DNA from: Anatilimnocola aggregata
Lineage (GTDB): Bacteria; Planctomycetota; Planctomycetia; Pirellulales; Pirellulaceae
NCBI RefSeq assembly: GCF_007747655.1
Contig: NZ_CP036274.1
Span: 5,952,001-6,016,000, forward strand
DNA length: 64,000 bases
Direction: 5' to 3'
This document shows, one piece after another, positions 57,154 through 64,000 of the stretch. Under the pieces are notes generated by a model. It saw only the letters and a list, made by a program, of their open reading frames with translations. It was not told the DNA's origin and did no database searches. Each line of letters starts with the position of its first letter. The first letter of the stretch is position 1. The position numbers and the translations under genes are program-made.

Positions 57154-58373
57154 TTTTTGTTTCGCATCAAGCGGACTTCGGCCCAATCGGCATGATCGGC
57201 CAAATCGAGATCGGCACCCGGCAGAACGGAGAGCGTCAGTTGCTTGCCGCGGGCAACGGGAACCTGAATATCGCGCGGCGGATCGCTGCCGCGCACTCGT
57301 TCGGAGAACAGGCGCTGGCCGTCGACATGGACTTCAAAGATGCAGTCCCCTTTGCCGCCGGCGTCGGCATCGATGCCGATCGTCGCAGCCAGCACTTCGT
57401 AATCGTCCGGCAGGTCGAAGGTCAGTTCGTTTTGAGCCTGCACGCCAATCCCTTTTTCAAACGTCTGGCTCCCCAGCGTCAGGGTGCGACCCGTCACACT
57501 GCGATCCCTTTGCCAGGGGCGGGCCAGCGTGACAAAAGCCAGTTGCTTAACTGCCGTAGGTTTGAGATCCGAAAGATAAGCAATTCGCGCTGAGCGAACC
57601 GTGACGCGTTGCACTGCTTCCCAGGGGATCTCGATTTTATTCGTACCCGCGATTTGCACTTCGGCTTTACCGGCCTCTAACGACACTAAATCGCCACCGA
57701 CGATGGAACCATCACGCAATTGAAATGTGCAACGTGGCAACCGCGATTCGGGAGCAGCGAGCGCGACGACGACGCCAAAGACTCGTTCGCGCGGCAGGTT
57801 GCGAACCTGGCCATCAAGCTCAACCGCCAGTTCCGTTTCTGTCAATTTATTCACCAACCCGGTAACGCTGTCGATCTTTCCCTCCAGTGTGACGAACACG
57901 CGATCCAAGTCGGCAGCTGGCGCAGCTAGCGATTTGCCGAACTCGTCATTCACGACCGTCGGCTGAAAGCGAATCGCGCGGACGGCATCAATGGCCACCT
58001 TGAGCGGCTCGCCCAGTGACCACGCGATGATGCACTGGTCGTCAGCAATCGTCACTTGCTTCGCAGCGATACTGCCGCCGCCGGCAAGTTCCACCAAGAT
58101 CTCGGGCTTCTCCACCGGAGGAAGCGGAGTTGCTGAGGTAGATGTAATCAGCCGCACATCATCAAGCGTGAGGCCAGCCGGGAGCGCTGGAGCGGTGAGA
58201 CCGGCGGCCGTCACCTTCAAGTCTGCGGCAGAATAGGTCTTGCCGTCGAGCAGCGTGATTTGTGGTCCCGCTACGGGCTGCTGGGCGGCAACGGAGGTGA
58301 CGAAGAATAGCAACAGCGACGGCAGAGTGATTGCCGGAGCTGACGGTCGAGTTGGAAAATCGCGAGACACCAT
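57150..58373 (-). CDS. Exported NPCBM-domain protein
   Basis: 407 residues with a signal peptide (LPSLLLFFVTSVAAQ). The middle has beta-rich repeats (ITLLDGKTYSAADLKV, LRDGSIVGGDLVSLEAGKAEVQI). The C-terminal about 145 residues match the NPCBM/NEW2 carbohydrate-binding-like domain: SVTGRTLTLGSQTFEKGIGVQAQNEL, GIDADAGGKGDCIFEVHVDG, ADHADWAEVRL. It probably binds glycans or surface polymers. Its stop overlaps the HtrA start, so expression is coupled and the two likely work together. Confidence 0.88.
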   Translation of the reverse strand: MVSRDFPTRPSAPAITLPSLLLFFVTSVAAQQPVAGPQITLLDGKTYSAADLKVTAAGLTAPALPAGLTLDDVRLITSTSATPLPPVEKPEILVELAGGGSIAAKQVTIADDQCIIAWSLGEPLKVAIDAVRAIRFQPTVVNDEFGKSLAAPAADLDRVFVTLEGKIDSVTGLVNKLTETELAVELDGQVRNLPRERVFGVVVALAAPESRLPRCTFQLRDGSIVGGDLVSLEAGKAEVQIAGTNKIEIPWEAVQRVTVRSARIAYLSDLKPTAVKQLAFVTLARPWQRDRSVTGRTLTLGSQTFEKGIGVQAQNELTFDLPDDYEVLAATIGIDADAGGKGDCIFEVHVDGQRLFSERVRGSDPPRDIQVPVARGKQLTLSVLPGADLDLADHADWAEVRLMRNKK

Positions 58374-58447
58374 GCCTCTATCATACTTGCCCGTACGGGC
58401 AACGTTCTAGTTGATGACGGTAAACTCACCCTGCCATTGAGGCTTGG

Positions 58448-59524
58448 CTAGCCACCTTCCGATTGGTCTTGGAAGCTCTTGTAATACTGTTCGATCAGCT
58501 GTTGATAGCGACCGGGGAACTTTTCCTTGATGGCACTATAAACGGGATCACGATCTTTGTCGCGCAATTGGCTCCAGGGGCTTTGTGGGCCGCCGCGATG
58601 GAGTCGCTTGACGGCCTCGGAATCGGTTCCCTTGCTGCCGCCACCTTGTGTTCCACCTTGGCCCTGACCTTGCCCTTGTCCCTGACTCTCTCCTTCGCTT
58701 CCTTCGCCCTGTTGCTCGCCGGGCTTTTTCTGCCCTTCGCCTTTTCCTTTGCCTTGCGACTCTTTTTCTTCGGCGGCCTTAATCAACTTGGCGAGCATGT
58801 CGACGATCCGGTCCTGTTGATCCCGAGTTTCTTTGCCGGTGTCTTCCAAGCCCAGTTTGCGGCGGCTGTATTCCATTCGCAATTGCACATCGGACAGCGT
58901 TCCTTCTTCGACCAATTTGAGTTGTTCAATCTGGCGAAAGGCTGCGACCCGCATCCTTTCGGGCGAAGCGGGGTAGTCCTTCAAAAACGTGGTTAGAGAG
59001 GCCATGGCCTCTTTGTGCTTGAGAAGTTGGATCTGGGCGACCCCTTGCAGGAACAGGCTTTCGCCCTGATGCGTCGAGCGATCTGCCAACTTGCCGCGCA
59101 GGTCTTCGAGGAGTGGCATGGCCGACTCAAACCGCTCGCCGATCAAGTAACCGCGAGCGAGAAAGTAAGCGGCGTCCGCAGCCAGCCAAGGGTCGGTCGA
59201 TTTCGTCAACTTGGCCAGTGCTGGCAAGGCGGAGGCGAGGTTTTCGTCACCCAGGTCGGTCAGTGCTTGTTGATATTCGGGACTGATCGCTCGCAAGGCC
59301 TCCGTGACTGCGACCGACTTTCCTTCGGGATCGGCCCGCAGCGACTTGACCAACTCAGCAATCTGCTCGCGGGCTTCAGCGGGCAGCTCTTTGCGAGCGG
59401 CCAATTCGCTGACGAACTTATCGAGCGCTTGATCGGTAGAATCCGCCGCCGCAAGCGTGGTCGTCCACGATAACGCCAGCACGAGTGCAAGACTCGCGAA
59501 CCAGAAGCCAGTTTGCCGAACCAT
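58448..59524 (-). CDS. Exported TPR-like protein with Gly/Gln-rich tail
   Basis: About 358 residues from MVRQTGFWF (ATG at 59524, ggggag eight bases upstream). A signal peptide ends near LAAADS. Helical repeats of TPR type follow (LAADAAYFLARGYLIGERFESAMPLLEDL, GESLFLQGVAQIQLLKHKEAMASLTTFLKD). A low-complexity stretch rich in G, Q, K and E (about 255-310) leads to a conserved-looking end (RDPVYSAIKEKFPGRYQQLIEQYYKSFQ). It probably scaffolds partners outside the cytoplasm. Its nearest partners are the coiled-coil protein upstream and the NPCBM protein downstream. Confidence 0.85.
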   Translation of the reverse strand: MVRQTGFWFASLALVLALSWTTTLAAADSTDQALDKFVSELAARKELPAEAREQIAELVKSLRADPEGKSVAVTEALRAISPEYQQALTDLGDENLASALPALAKLTKSTDPWLAADAAYFLARGYLIGERFESAMPLLEDLRGKLADRSTHQGESLFLQGVAQIQLLKHKEAMASLTTFLKDYPASPERMRVAAFRQIEQLKLVEEGTLSDVQLRMEYSRRKLGLEDTGKETRDQQDRIVDMLAKLIKAAEEKESQGKGKGEGQKKPGEQQGEGSEGESQGQGQGQGQGGTQGGGSKGTDSEAVKRLHRGGPQSPWSQLRDKDRDPVYSAIKEKFPGRYQQLIEQYYKSFQDQSEGG

Positions 59525-59594
59525 CGTAAAAACTCCCCTGCCGATCAACAATTCCATCACTCGAAACAGCCGTCAACGGATCTCATCAAAAGGA

Positions 59595-61805
59595 CTACTT
59601 CCCGCTGCGATCCAGAATCTTCAGCGTCATTTCGCCAATGTCGGATTGACGCTCCGAGACTTTACGGACTTCGCCCTTGAGCACGTCGTCGAATTCCCCT
59701 TCGGCGGGACGGGCCAGTTCGAGCGATTCGGTACGACGATTCACGCGCAGCTGAGCTGCCCGCAGCAGTTTCAGTTCGGCCGAGTTGGGCAGAAGTGGTT
59801 CGTTGCCACCACCGCCCCCTCCTCCACCGCCACCACCGCCGCCGTCTTTCTGCTTCTGAGCCTTCTGCAGCGAATCGATCAATTCTTCCAGGGTCACTTC
59901 TATTTCCCGTTGCATCGTCTGCGTGTAACCATCGGTGCGAAGATTGTCAGAAACCAGCGTGCCCACCGTAATCAGATCGTCGCGTAACTGCTCGACCACA
60001 TCGGGAAAGACCACGCTAGTGCCGTCGTCGAGAATGATCTCGAGCGCCTGCTGAGCGCGGAAGGCGAGCGGAACTCGATCGGCCTGGCCTTCTTGCTTGA
60101 TGATGGCTAAACCACGTTCGTCTTCGCCGAGCGACTTGAGCGTGTTGCGGTCACTGCGGGCAAGGTTACCCATGTTGTCGATTTTCTTTTTGTCGATCAC
60201 CAACGTCCGGGCCGAGAGATCCTTTTGCACTGCCAGCATTTCGCGAAAGCGCGCTTCGAGCTTGGCGAGCTTTTCGATTTGCGTCTCTTCGCGCAACTGA
60301 GCCAGCCGTTCTTCAATTTCCTTCAGCGCATCTTCCAAATCTTTGATGGCTTTGCCTTGCTTGCGCGAGGCATCGGCCGGGTCTTGCTTGCGTAGATCTC
60401 CGGAGGCTTGCTCCATCGACTTCTGGGCTTGTTGAACTTTTTGCTGGCCGGGCTTGGACTTGCCACCCTCGCCACCACCCGATTCTCCGCCGGGCTGGCC
60501 ACCGCCAGGCTGACCGCCACCTTCGCCACCCTTCTTCTCATCCTCCTTCATTTTCTCTTGAATCTTGCCCGTTTGATTGGCAATGTCGTCCTGCTTGCCC
60601 GCCATCTTCTCGAAGGCTTCGGGCGGAAGCGAGGCAATTCGTTGTGATTCTTTCTTCAATTCACCAAGTGCACGCTGTAGGTTTTCGAGCGCGGTCTGCT
60701 CATCTTGTTGAGCGGCCTTACCTTTGCCTTCTTGCAAATTGGCTTCGGCCTGCTTTTGATTTTCGACAGCTTGCTTTAACGGACGCTCGCCCGCCTCTTG
60801 CGGTCGCTGTGGTTGACCACCTGGCTGTCCACCACTCGGTTTACCCTCACCTGGTTTACCCTCACCTGGTTTACCCTCACCTGGTTTACCCTCACCTGGC
60901 TTACCCTCACCCGGCTTGCCTTCACCTGGCTTACCTTCACCCGGCTTGCCTTCACCTGGCTTACCTTCACCTGGCTTACCTTCACCTGGCTTACCTTCAC
61001 CTGGCTTACCTTCACCTGGCTTACCTTCACCTGGTTTACCTTCACCCGGTTTGCCTTCGGCGTTACCTTCTTCAGCGGGCTTGTCGCCGGCCTCTTTGCC
61101 GATTTGTTCAGCAACCGATTGAGTTCCTTCGCGAACCTTGGCCTGCTCGCCGGCTACTTTGCCGAGTCCTTGAATACCGTCGTTGCGAGCAGCTTCAGTG
61201 GCACCAATGACACCCTTTTGCTGTTCGATGAGTGCTTCGACGGCCTTGATCTTGGCTTCGAGTGACTTCATCGTGTCGTCTTTGTTGGCGACGCGATCGG
61301 CCTCGCGTTTTTCGGCTTTTTGTTCCTGGATGACTGCTTCGATCTGTTTTTTCCATTCGCTAAGCTTTTCGAACTCTTCGCGAATCTTGTCCTTGTCATT
61401 CTTTTCATCGAGCAGCAGGGCGAGGAGTTCCTTGATATCGCCGAGAATTTTTTGCTCTTCGGCCTTGGCCGGATCGAGTTGCTGTTGATCGAGCATGCGC
61501 GTGATAGCCGACATGCGACCCTTGATGCCGAGCGCCTGAGACTGCTTGAGGGCATCGGCCAAGCGCTGAGCCCGCTCGGGTTCCGCCTTGGCGAGAGCCT
61601 GAGCCAGCTGATTGAACTTGCGCTCCAGGTCTTCCACCATTCGCTCGACGTGAGCCTGCCGCACACCCAGCGGTGTTGTTTTGAAGCTATCCGCTTCGGC
61701 AGGTTTCGTCTGAGCACTTACCGTGCTCACCAGCAGCAGGGCTGCCAGCGAAACGAATGCTCCGGCAGTAAGCCAACTCGTCTTGAGCAAAGCCAATCGA
61801 TACAT
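59595..61805 (-). CDS. Exported coiled-coil protein with GKPGE repeat tract
   Basis: 736 residues from MYRLALLKTSW (ATG at 61805 behind ggagga). A signal peptide (SLAALLLVSTVSAQ) is followed by long charged helices typical of coiled coils (about 40-240 and 355-560). Between them lies a tract of about 14 GKPGE units, then glycine-rich segments (including a run of about 14 Gly near 673-686). The C-terminal part (EILEDGTSVVFPDVVEQLRDDL-like region, residues 600-736) is compact. The tract could be a flexible extended linker spanning the cell envelope. I do not recognise an enzymatic domain. Confidence 0.85.
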   Translation of the reverse strand: MYRLALLKTSWLTAGAFVSLAALLLVSTVSAQTKPAEADSFKTTPLGVRQAHVERMVEDLERKFNQLAQALAKAEPERAQRLADALKQSQALGIKGRMSAITRMLDQQQLDPAKAEEQKILGDIKELLALLLDEKNDKDKIREEFEKLSEWKKQIEAVIQEQKAEKREADRVANKDDTMKSLEAKIKAVEALIEQQKGVIGATEAARNDGIQGLGKVAGEQAKVREGTQSVAEQIGKEAGDKPAEEGNAEGKPGEGKPGEGKPGEGKPGEGKPGEGKPGEGKPGEGKPGEGKPGEGKPGEGKPGEGKPGEGKPGEGKPGEGKPSGGQPGGQPQRPQEAGERPLKQAVENQKQAEANLQEGKGKAAQQDEQTALENLQRALGELKKESQRIASLPPEAFEKMAGKQDDIANQTGKIQEKMKEDEKKGGEGGGQPGGGQPGGESGGGEGGKSKPGQQKVQQAQKSMEQASGDLRKQDPADASRKQGKAIKDLEDALKEIEERLAQLREETQIEKLAKLEARFREMLAVQKDLSARTLVIDKKKIDNMGNLARSDRNTLKSLGEDERGLAIIKQEGQADRVPLAFRAQQALEIILDDGTSVVFPDVVEQLRDDLITVGTLVSDNLRTDGYTQTMQREIEVTLEELIDSLQKAQKQKDGGGGGGGGGGGGGNEPLLPNSAELKLLRAAQLRVNRRTESLELARPAEGEFDDVLKGEVRKVSERQSDIGEMTLKILDRSGK
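60838..61057. repeat. 15-bp minisatellite encoding GKPGE
   Basis: About 14 tandem 15-base units (plus strand form TTACC(C/T)TCACC(T/C)GG(T/C)) lie inside the coiled-coil gene. Because 15 is a multiple of three, the repeats stay in frame and give (GKPGE)n. Units differ at a few synonymous positions and fall into blocks (ccctcac on one side, ccttcac on the other), a sign of local duplication. Copy number is likely to vary between strains. Confidence 0.95.
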
Positions 61806-62250
61806 GGGCCAATCCTCCGAGCAGTCAGCGAACATAGGGCGCACACTTCTCCAAAGCAATTTGCCGAGTGCAAACCGTGGTTAGGCGTGAGCGCCGCGTG
61901 GGAACTGCCCCTTAGTCCAACGGGAGGGCAGTTTGGTTCAATCCTCTCCAATATGACGGGCGAAACCGGCAGCCGCAAAAGCAAATGACTAAATTTTTAC
62001 AAAATGCACAGCTGCGGCAGGCTTTACGTCAGAAACTGGACCGGTTTTAGGGGCCGGCGAGCGTTATCGTGAGGTTCTTGGCAGAACGAGCAGGTAGCAG
62101 TCAACATTGAGCAGGTAACGATTTCCACACCATCAACGCATCGCTCTCCGTCCTTGCGTGAATGACTCAGGCTGCTAGAATTCCCGCAATTTTGTACGCC
62201 ACTCGCTCTGCTGTTCATCAGCTGGGCACCGACTGAGCCGAGGAAACTGC
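61806..62250. other. Divergent region between coiled-coil gene and pyrB
   Basis: 445 bases holding promoters for both sides. The pyrB promoter candidate is at 62154-62181. An 8-bp inverted repeat AACTGCCC...GGGCAGTT lies near 61904-61934. No gene is seen. Confidence 0.5.
62154..62181 (+). promoter_or_regulatory. pyrB: Candidate vegetative promoter of pyrB
   Basis: TTGCGT (62154-62159) and TAGAAT (62176-62181) are separated by 16 bases, a good sigma-70-like pair, placing a start near 62188 and a leader of about 60 bases before pyrB. No attenuator or PyrR-type structure is evident. Confidence 0.5.
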
Positions 62251-63219
62251 ATGACCGCCGCCGGGGCCGAATTTGAAACGCTGCCCGCTGTTTGGACCCG
62301 CCGTCATTTGCTCGATTTGGAAAGCCTCTCACCCGCTGAATTAACCTGCGTGCTGGACGCCGCCGATCGCTTCAAAGCTGCGACCGACGACTGCCGCCGC
62401 AAAATCAGCGTTCTCACCGGCCGCACGCTGGCCAACCTGTTCTTCGAAAACTCGACGCGCACGCGCAACAGCTTTTCCTTGGCGGCCCGCCGCTTGGGGG
62501 CCGACACCGTTGAGTTCTCGTCGTCCGGCAGCAGCACCGCCAAGGGCGAAACAGTCATCGACACGGCCAAGAATATTGAGGCCATGAATGTCGATGCCGT
62601 GGTGATTCGCCACCGCACACCTGGTTCCCCTTACTTGCTGGCGAAGAATCTCGATTGCGCGATCATCAACGCCGGCGATGGTCCGCACGAGCACCCGACC
62701 CAAGGCTTGCTCGATATTCTCACCATTCGGCAGCGCCGCGGCAGTTTGCAGGGACTTACCGTCGCGCTCGTCGGCGATATCGCTCACAGTCGTACCGCTC
62801 GGTCGAACATCTGGGGATTGCAGAAGCTCGGGGCGCACGTGATCCTCTGCGGACCACCGACGCTCGTCTCGCGCCGCTGGGAAGAATTCGGGGTGGAAGT
62901 CGCCTATCGACTGGATGACATCGTCGAGCGGTGCGACGTCCTCAACCTGCTGCGAATTCAATTCGAACGGCAATACACGCGGCCATTTCCTTCGGTTCGC
63001 GAGTACGCCCTGCTCTATGCCATGAACAGCGAGCGGATGCGGCGAGCGAAGTCGGACATTCTGATCATGGCCCCCGGCCCCATTAACCGCGGCGTTGAAA
63101 TCACGCCCGACGTGGCCGATGGCCCGCAAAGCGTGATCCTCGAGCAAGTCACCAATGGCATCGCCGTCCGCATGGCTGTCCTCTGGCTCACCATGAACAC
63201 CGCACAAACGAACTCCTGA
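62251..63219 (+). CDS. pyrB: Aspartate carbamoyltransferase catalytic subunit
   Basis: 322 residues behind gaggaaactgc. The carbamoyl-phosphate site [12 protein letters not shown] (64-75; STRTR 68-72) and GSSTAKGET are present, with [22 protein letters not shown] and [11 protein letters not shown]. The enzyme makes N-carbamoyl-L-aspartate, the first committed step of pyrimidine synthesis. The Pro of the usual EPSTRTR motif is Asn here. A pyrC-like gene starts 50 bases downstream, and no pyrI is seen. This resembles the pyrB-pyrC' arrangement of pseudomonads. Confidence 0.95.
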   Translation: MTAAGAEFETLPAVWTRRHLLDLESLSPAELTCVLDAADRFKAATDDCRRKISVLTGRTLANLFFENSTRTRNSFSLAARRLGADTVEFSSSGSSTAKGETVIDTAKNIEAMNVDAVVIRHRTPGSPYLLAKNLDCAIINAGDGPHEHPTQGLLDILTIRQRRGSLQGLTVALVGDIAHSRTARSNIWGLQKLGAHVILCGPPTLVSRRWEEFGVEVAYRLDDIVERCDVLNLLRIQFERQYTRPFPSVREYALLYAMNSERMRRAKSDILIMAPGPINRGVEITPDVADGPQSVILEQVTNGIAVRMAVLWLTMNTAQTNS

Positions 63220-63269
63220 TCTTCAATTTTTCATCCTGCATTCTGGCTTCTTACTTCTGCATTCCCACC

Positions 63270-64000
63270 ATGCGTTTGCTCATTCAAAACGGCCGCGTCA
63301 TTTGCCCCGATCAGGGTCTCGACCGGGTTATGTCGGTGCTGGTCGAAGATGGTCGGATTGCCGCTCTTGATGCGGAAGGGCGCGGCGATGAGCAAGTCAT
63401 TGATGCCACGGGCAAAGTTGTCGCGCCCGGATTGATCGATATCCACACGCAGCTTCGGGAACCGGGCTGCGAAGAAGACGAAACGATCGCCTCGGGGACT
63501 GCCGCGGCCCTGGCGGGGGGATATACAACGATCGCTTGTCTGCCCGAGACCGATCCGCCGATCGATACCGCAGCCAGCGTCGAATTTGTCCGCCAAAAAG
63601 CAGCCCGCGCGGCCAATTGCAATGTCTTCGTCATCGCTTGCGTCAGCAAAAACAAAGAAGGGAAAGAACTGGCCGAACTTGGCACTCTTTCCGAGGCGGG
63701 GGCGATTGCCTTCAGCGATGGCATGGCCTCGATTCAAAGTAGCGAGCTGCTTCGTCGCGCGCTCGAATACAGCCTGATGTTCGGCAAGCCGATTCTGCAT
63801 CATCCGGAATCGATCGAACTTTCGCGTGGCGGCGTCATGCACGAGGGGAAGACTTCGCTCGTACTGGGTCTCGCCGGCATGCCTGCCGAAGCCGAGGACG
63901 TGATGACCAGCCGCGACATTCGCTTGACAGAAGCGACCCACGGACGGCTGCATCTACTCAATATTTCAAGCGCCGTGAGTATTGAATTGGTTCGGCGCAC
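63270..64000 (+). CDS. pyrC: Dihydroorotase-like protein PyrC, partial at window end
   Basis: The first 243 residues are visible; the gene runs off the window. The amidohydrolase opening MRLLIQNGRVICPDQG and the DIHTQLREPGCEEDETI region identify the type I dihydroorotase family. However, the metal-binding HxH is H59-T-Q61, the SDDG loop is SDG (149-151), the second His of the HxxH near 228-231 is Asn231 (LHLLNISSA), and MPNTNP is LPETDP. His178 (HHPES) is kept. Loss of several ligands suggests a non-catalytic homologue that supports PyrB assembly rather than an active dihydroorotase. The C-terminal catalytic Asp lies outside the window. Confidence 0.85.
   Translation, partial: MRLLIQNGRVICPDQGLDRVMSVLVEDGRIAALDAEGRGDEQVIDATGKVVAPGLIDIHTQLREPGCEEDETIASGTAAALAGGYTTIACLPETDPPIDTAASVEFVRQKAARAANCNVFVIACVSKNKEGKELAELGTLSEAGAIAFSDGMASIQSSELLRRALEYSLMFGKPILHHPESIELSRGGVMHEGKTSLVLGLAGMPAEAEDVMTSRDIRLTEATHGRLHLLNISSAVSIELVRR

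Noticed and set aside
60644-61265. Plus-strand open frames through the 15-bp minisatellite with LTWFTLTWF or PSPGLPSPGL repeats
   Set aside because: A 15-base repeat is open in several frames by construction. The minus-strand frame continues into signal peptide and coiled coils, the others do not.
63231-63953. 240-codon minus-strand open frame at the window end
   Set aside because: Antisense to the pyrC-like gene, which has amidohydrolase motifs and follows pyrB.

Overview
The window looks like chromosomal DNA from a planctomycete of the Pirellulales type. This rests on family-level recognition, not a database match. The clues are a giant secreted subtilase with an LEPR-type N-terminus and a C-terminal dockerin, a WPEFRGPTGQG-type secreted PQQ propeller, an NPCBM domain protein, many secreted or Tat-type leaders, non-operonic housekeeping genes, and several long perfect inverted repeats between genes. 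I see no rRNA, tRNA or CRISPR array.

Layout. 1-1.8 kb: the edge of an integrated element (excisionase-like HTH protein and tyrosine recombinase). 1.9-8.4 kb: a lactate/glycolate oxidation locus, with lutC and lutB (LUD proteins) divergent from glcD-glcE-glcF. 8.9-14.6 kb: a CPBP membrane protease, dnaK, pheA and a squalene/phytoene synthase. 14.7-21.8 kb: an S9 peptidase, an HDOD protein, a small membrane protein, a metallophosphoesterase split by an in-frame stop, and a phosphodiesterase. 21.9-26.7 kb: the 1576-residue surface subtilase. 27-33.1 kb: a sigma-54 enhancer-binding regulator divergent from a sulfate uptake operon (sbp-cysT-cysW-cysA-YezD-like) that has a well-formed -24/-12 promoter. 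33.6-38.3 kb: a small membrane protein, an MFS transporter, gltX and an intact metallophosphoesterase. 38.7-44.4 kb: a flagellar block (flhA-flhF-flhG-small membrane protein-fliA). 44.6-51.5 kb: two unknown proteins, a THUMP-like methyltransferase, an APH-type kinase, a divergent MurE-like ligase and ruvB.

51.5-61.8 kb: a co-oriented set of seven minus-strand genes for exported proteins. In transcription order they are a coiled-coil protein with a GKPGE repeat, a TPR-like protein, an NPCBM protein, an intact HtrA-like PDZ protease, two HtrA-like proteins that have each lost the whole catalytic triad, and a PQQ propeller. I consider this the most interesting region. 62.3-64 kb: pyrB followed by the start of a pyrC-like gene whose metal ligands are partly replaced, which suggests a pseudo-dihydroorotase partner of PyrB.

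Intergenic DNA carries several different palindromic elements: a perfect 24-bp inverted repeat at 6941-7010, a perfect 25-bp repeat at 13624-13684, a three-copy GAGTCAT...ATGACTC family, and a 92-bp inverted-repeat element at 44490-44581. Starts were often moved inward from the longest open frame when a ribosome-binding site or the family length favoured it; each such case is noted.
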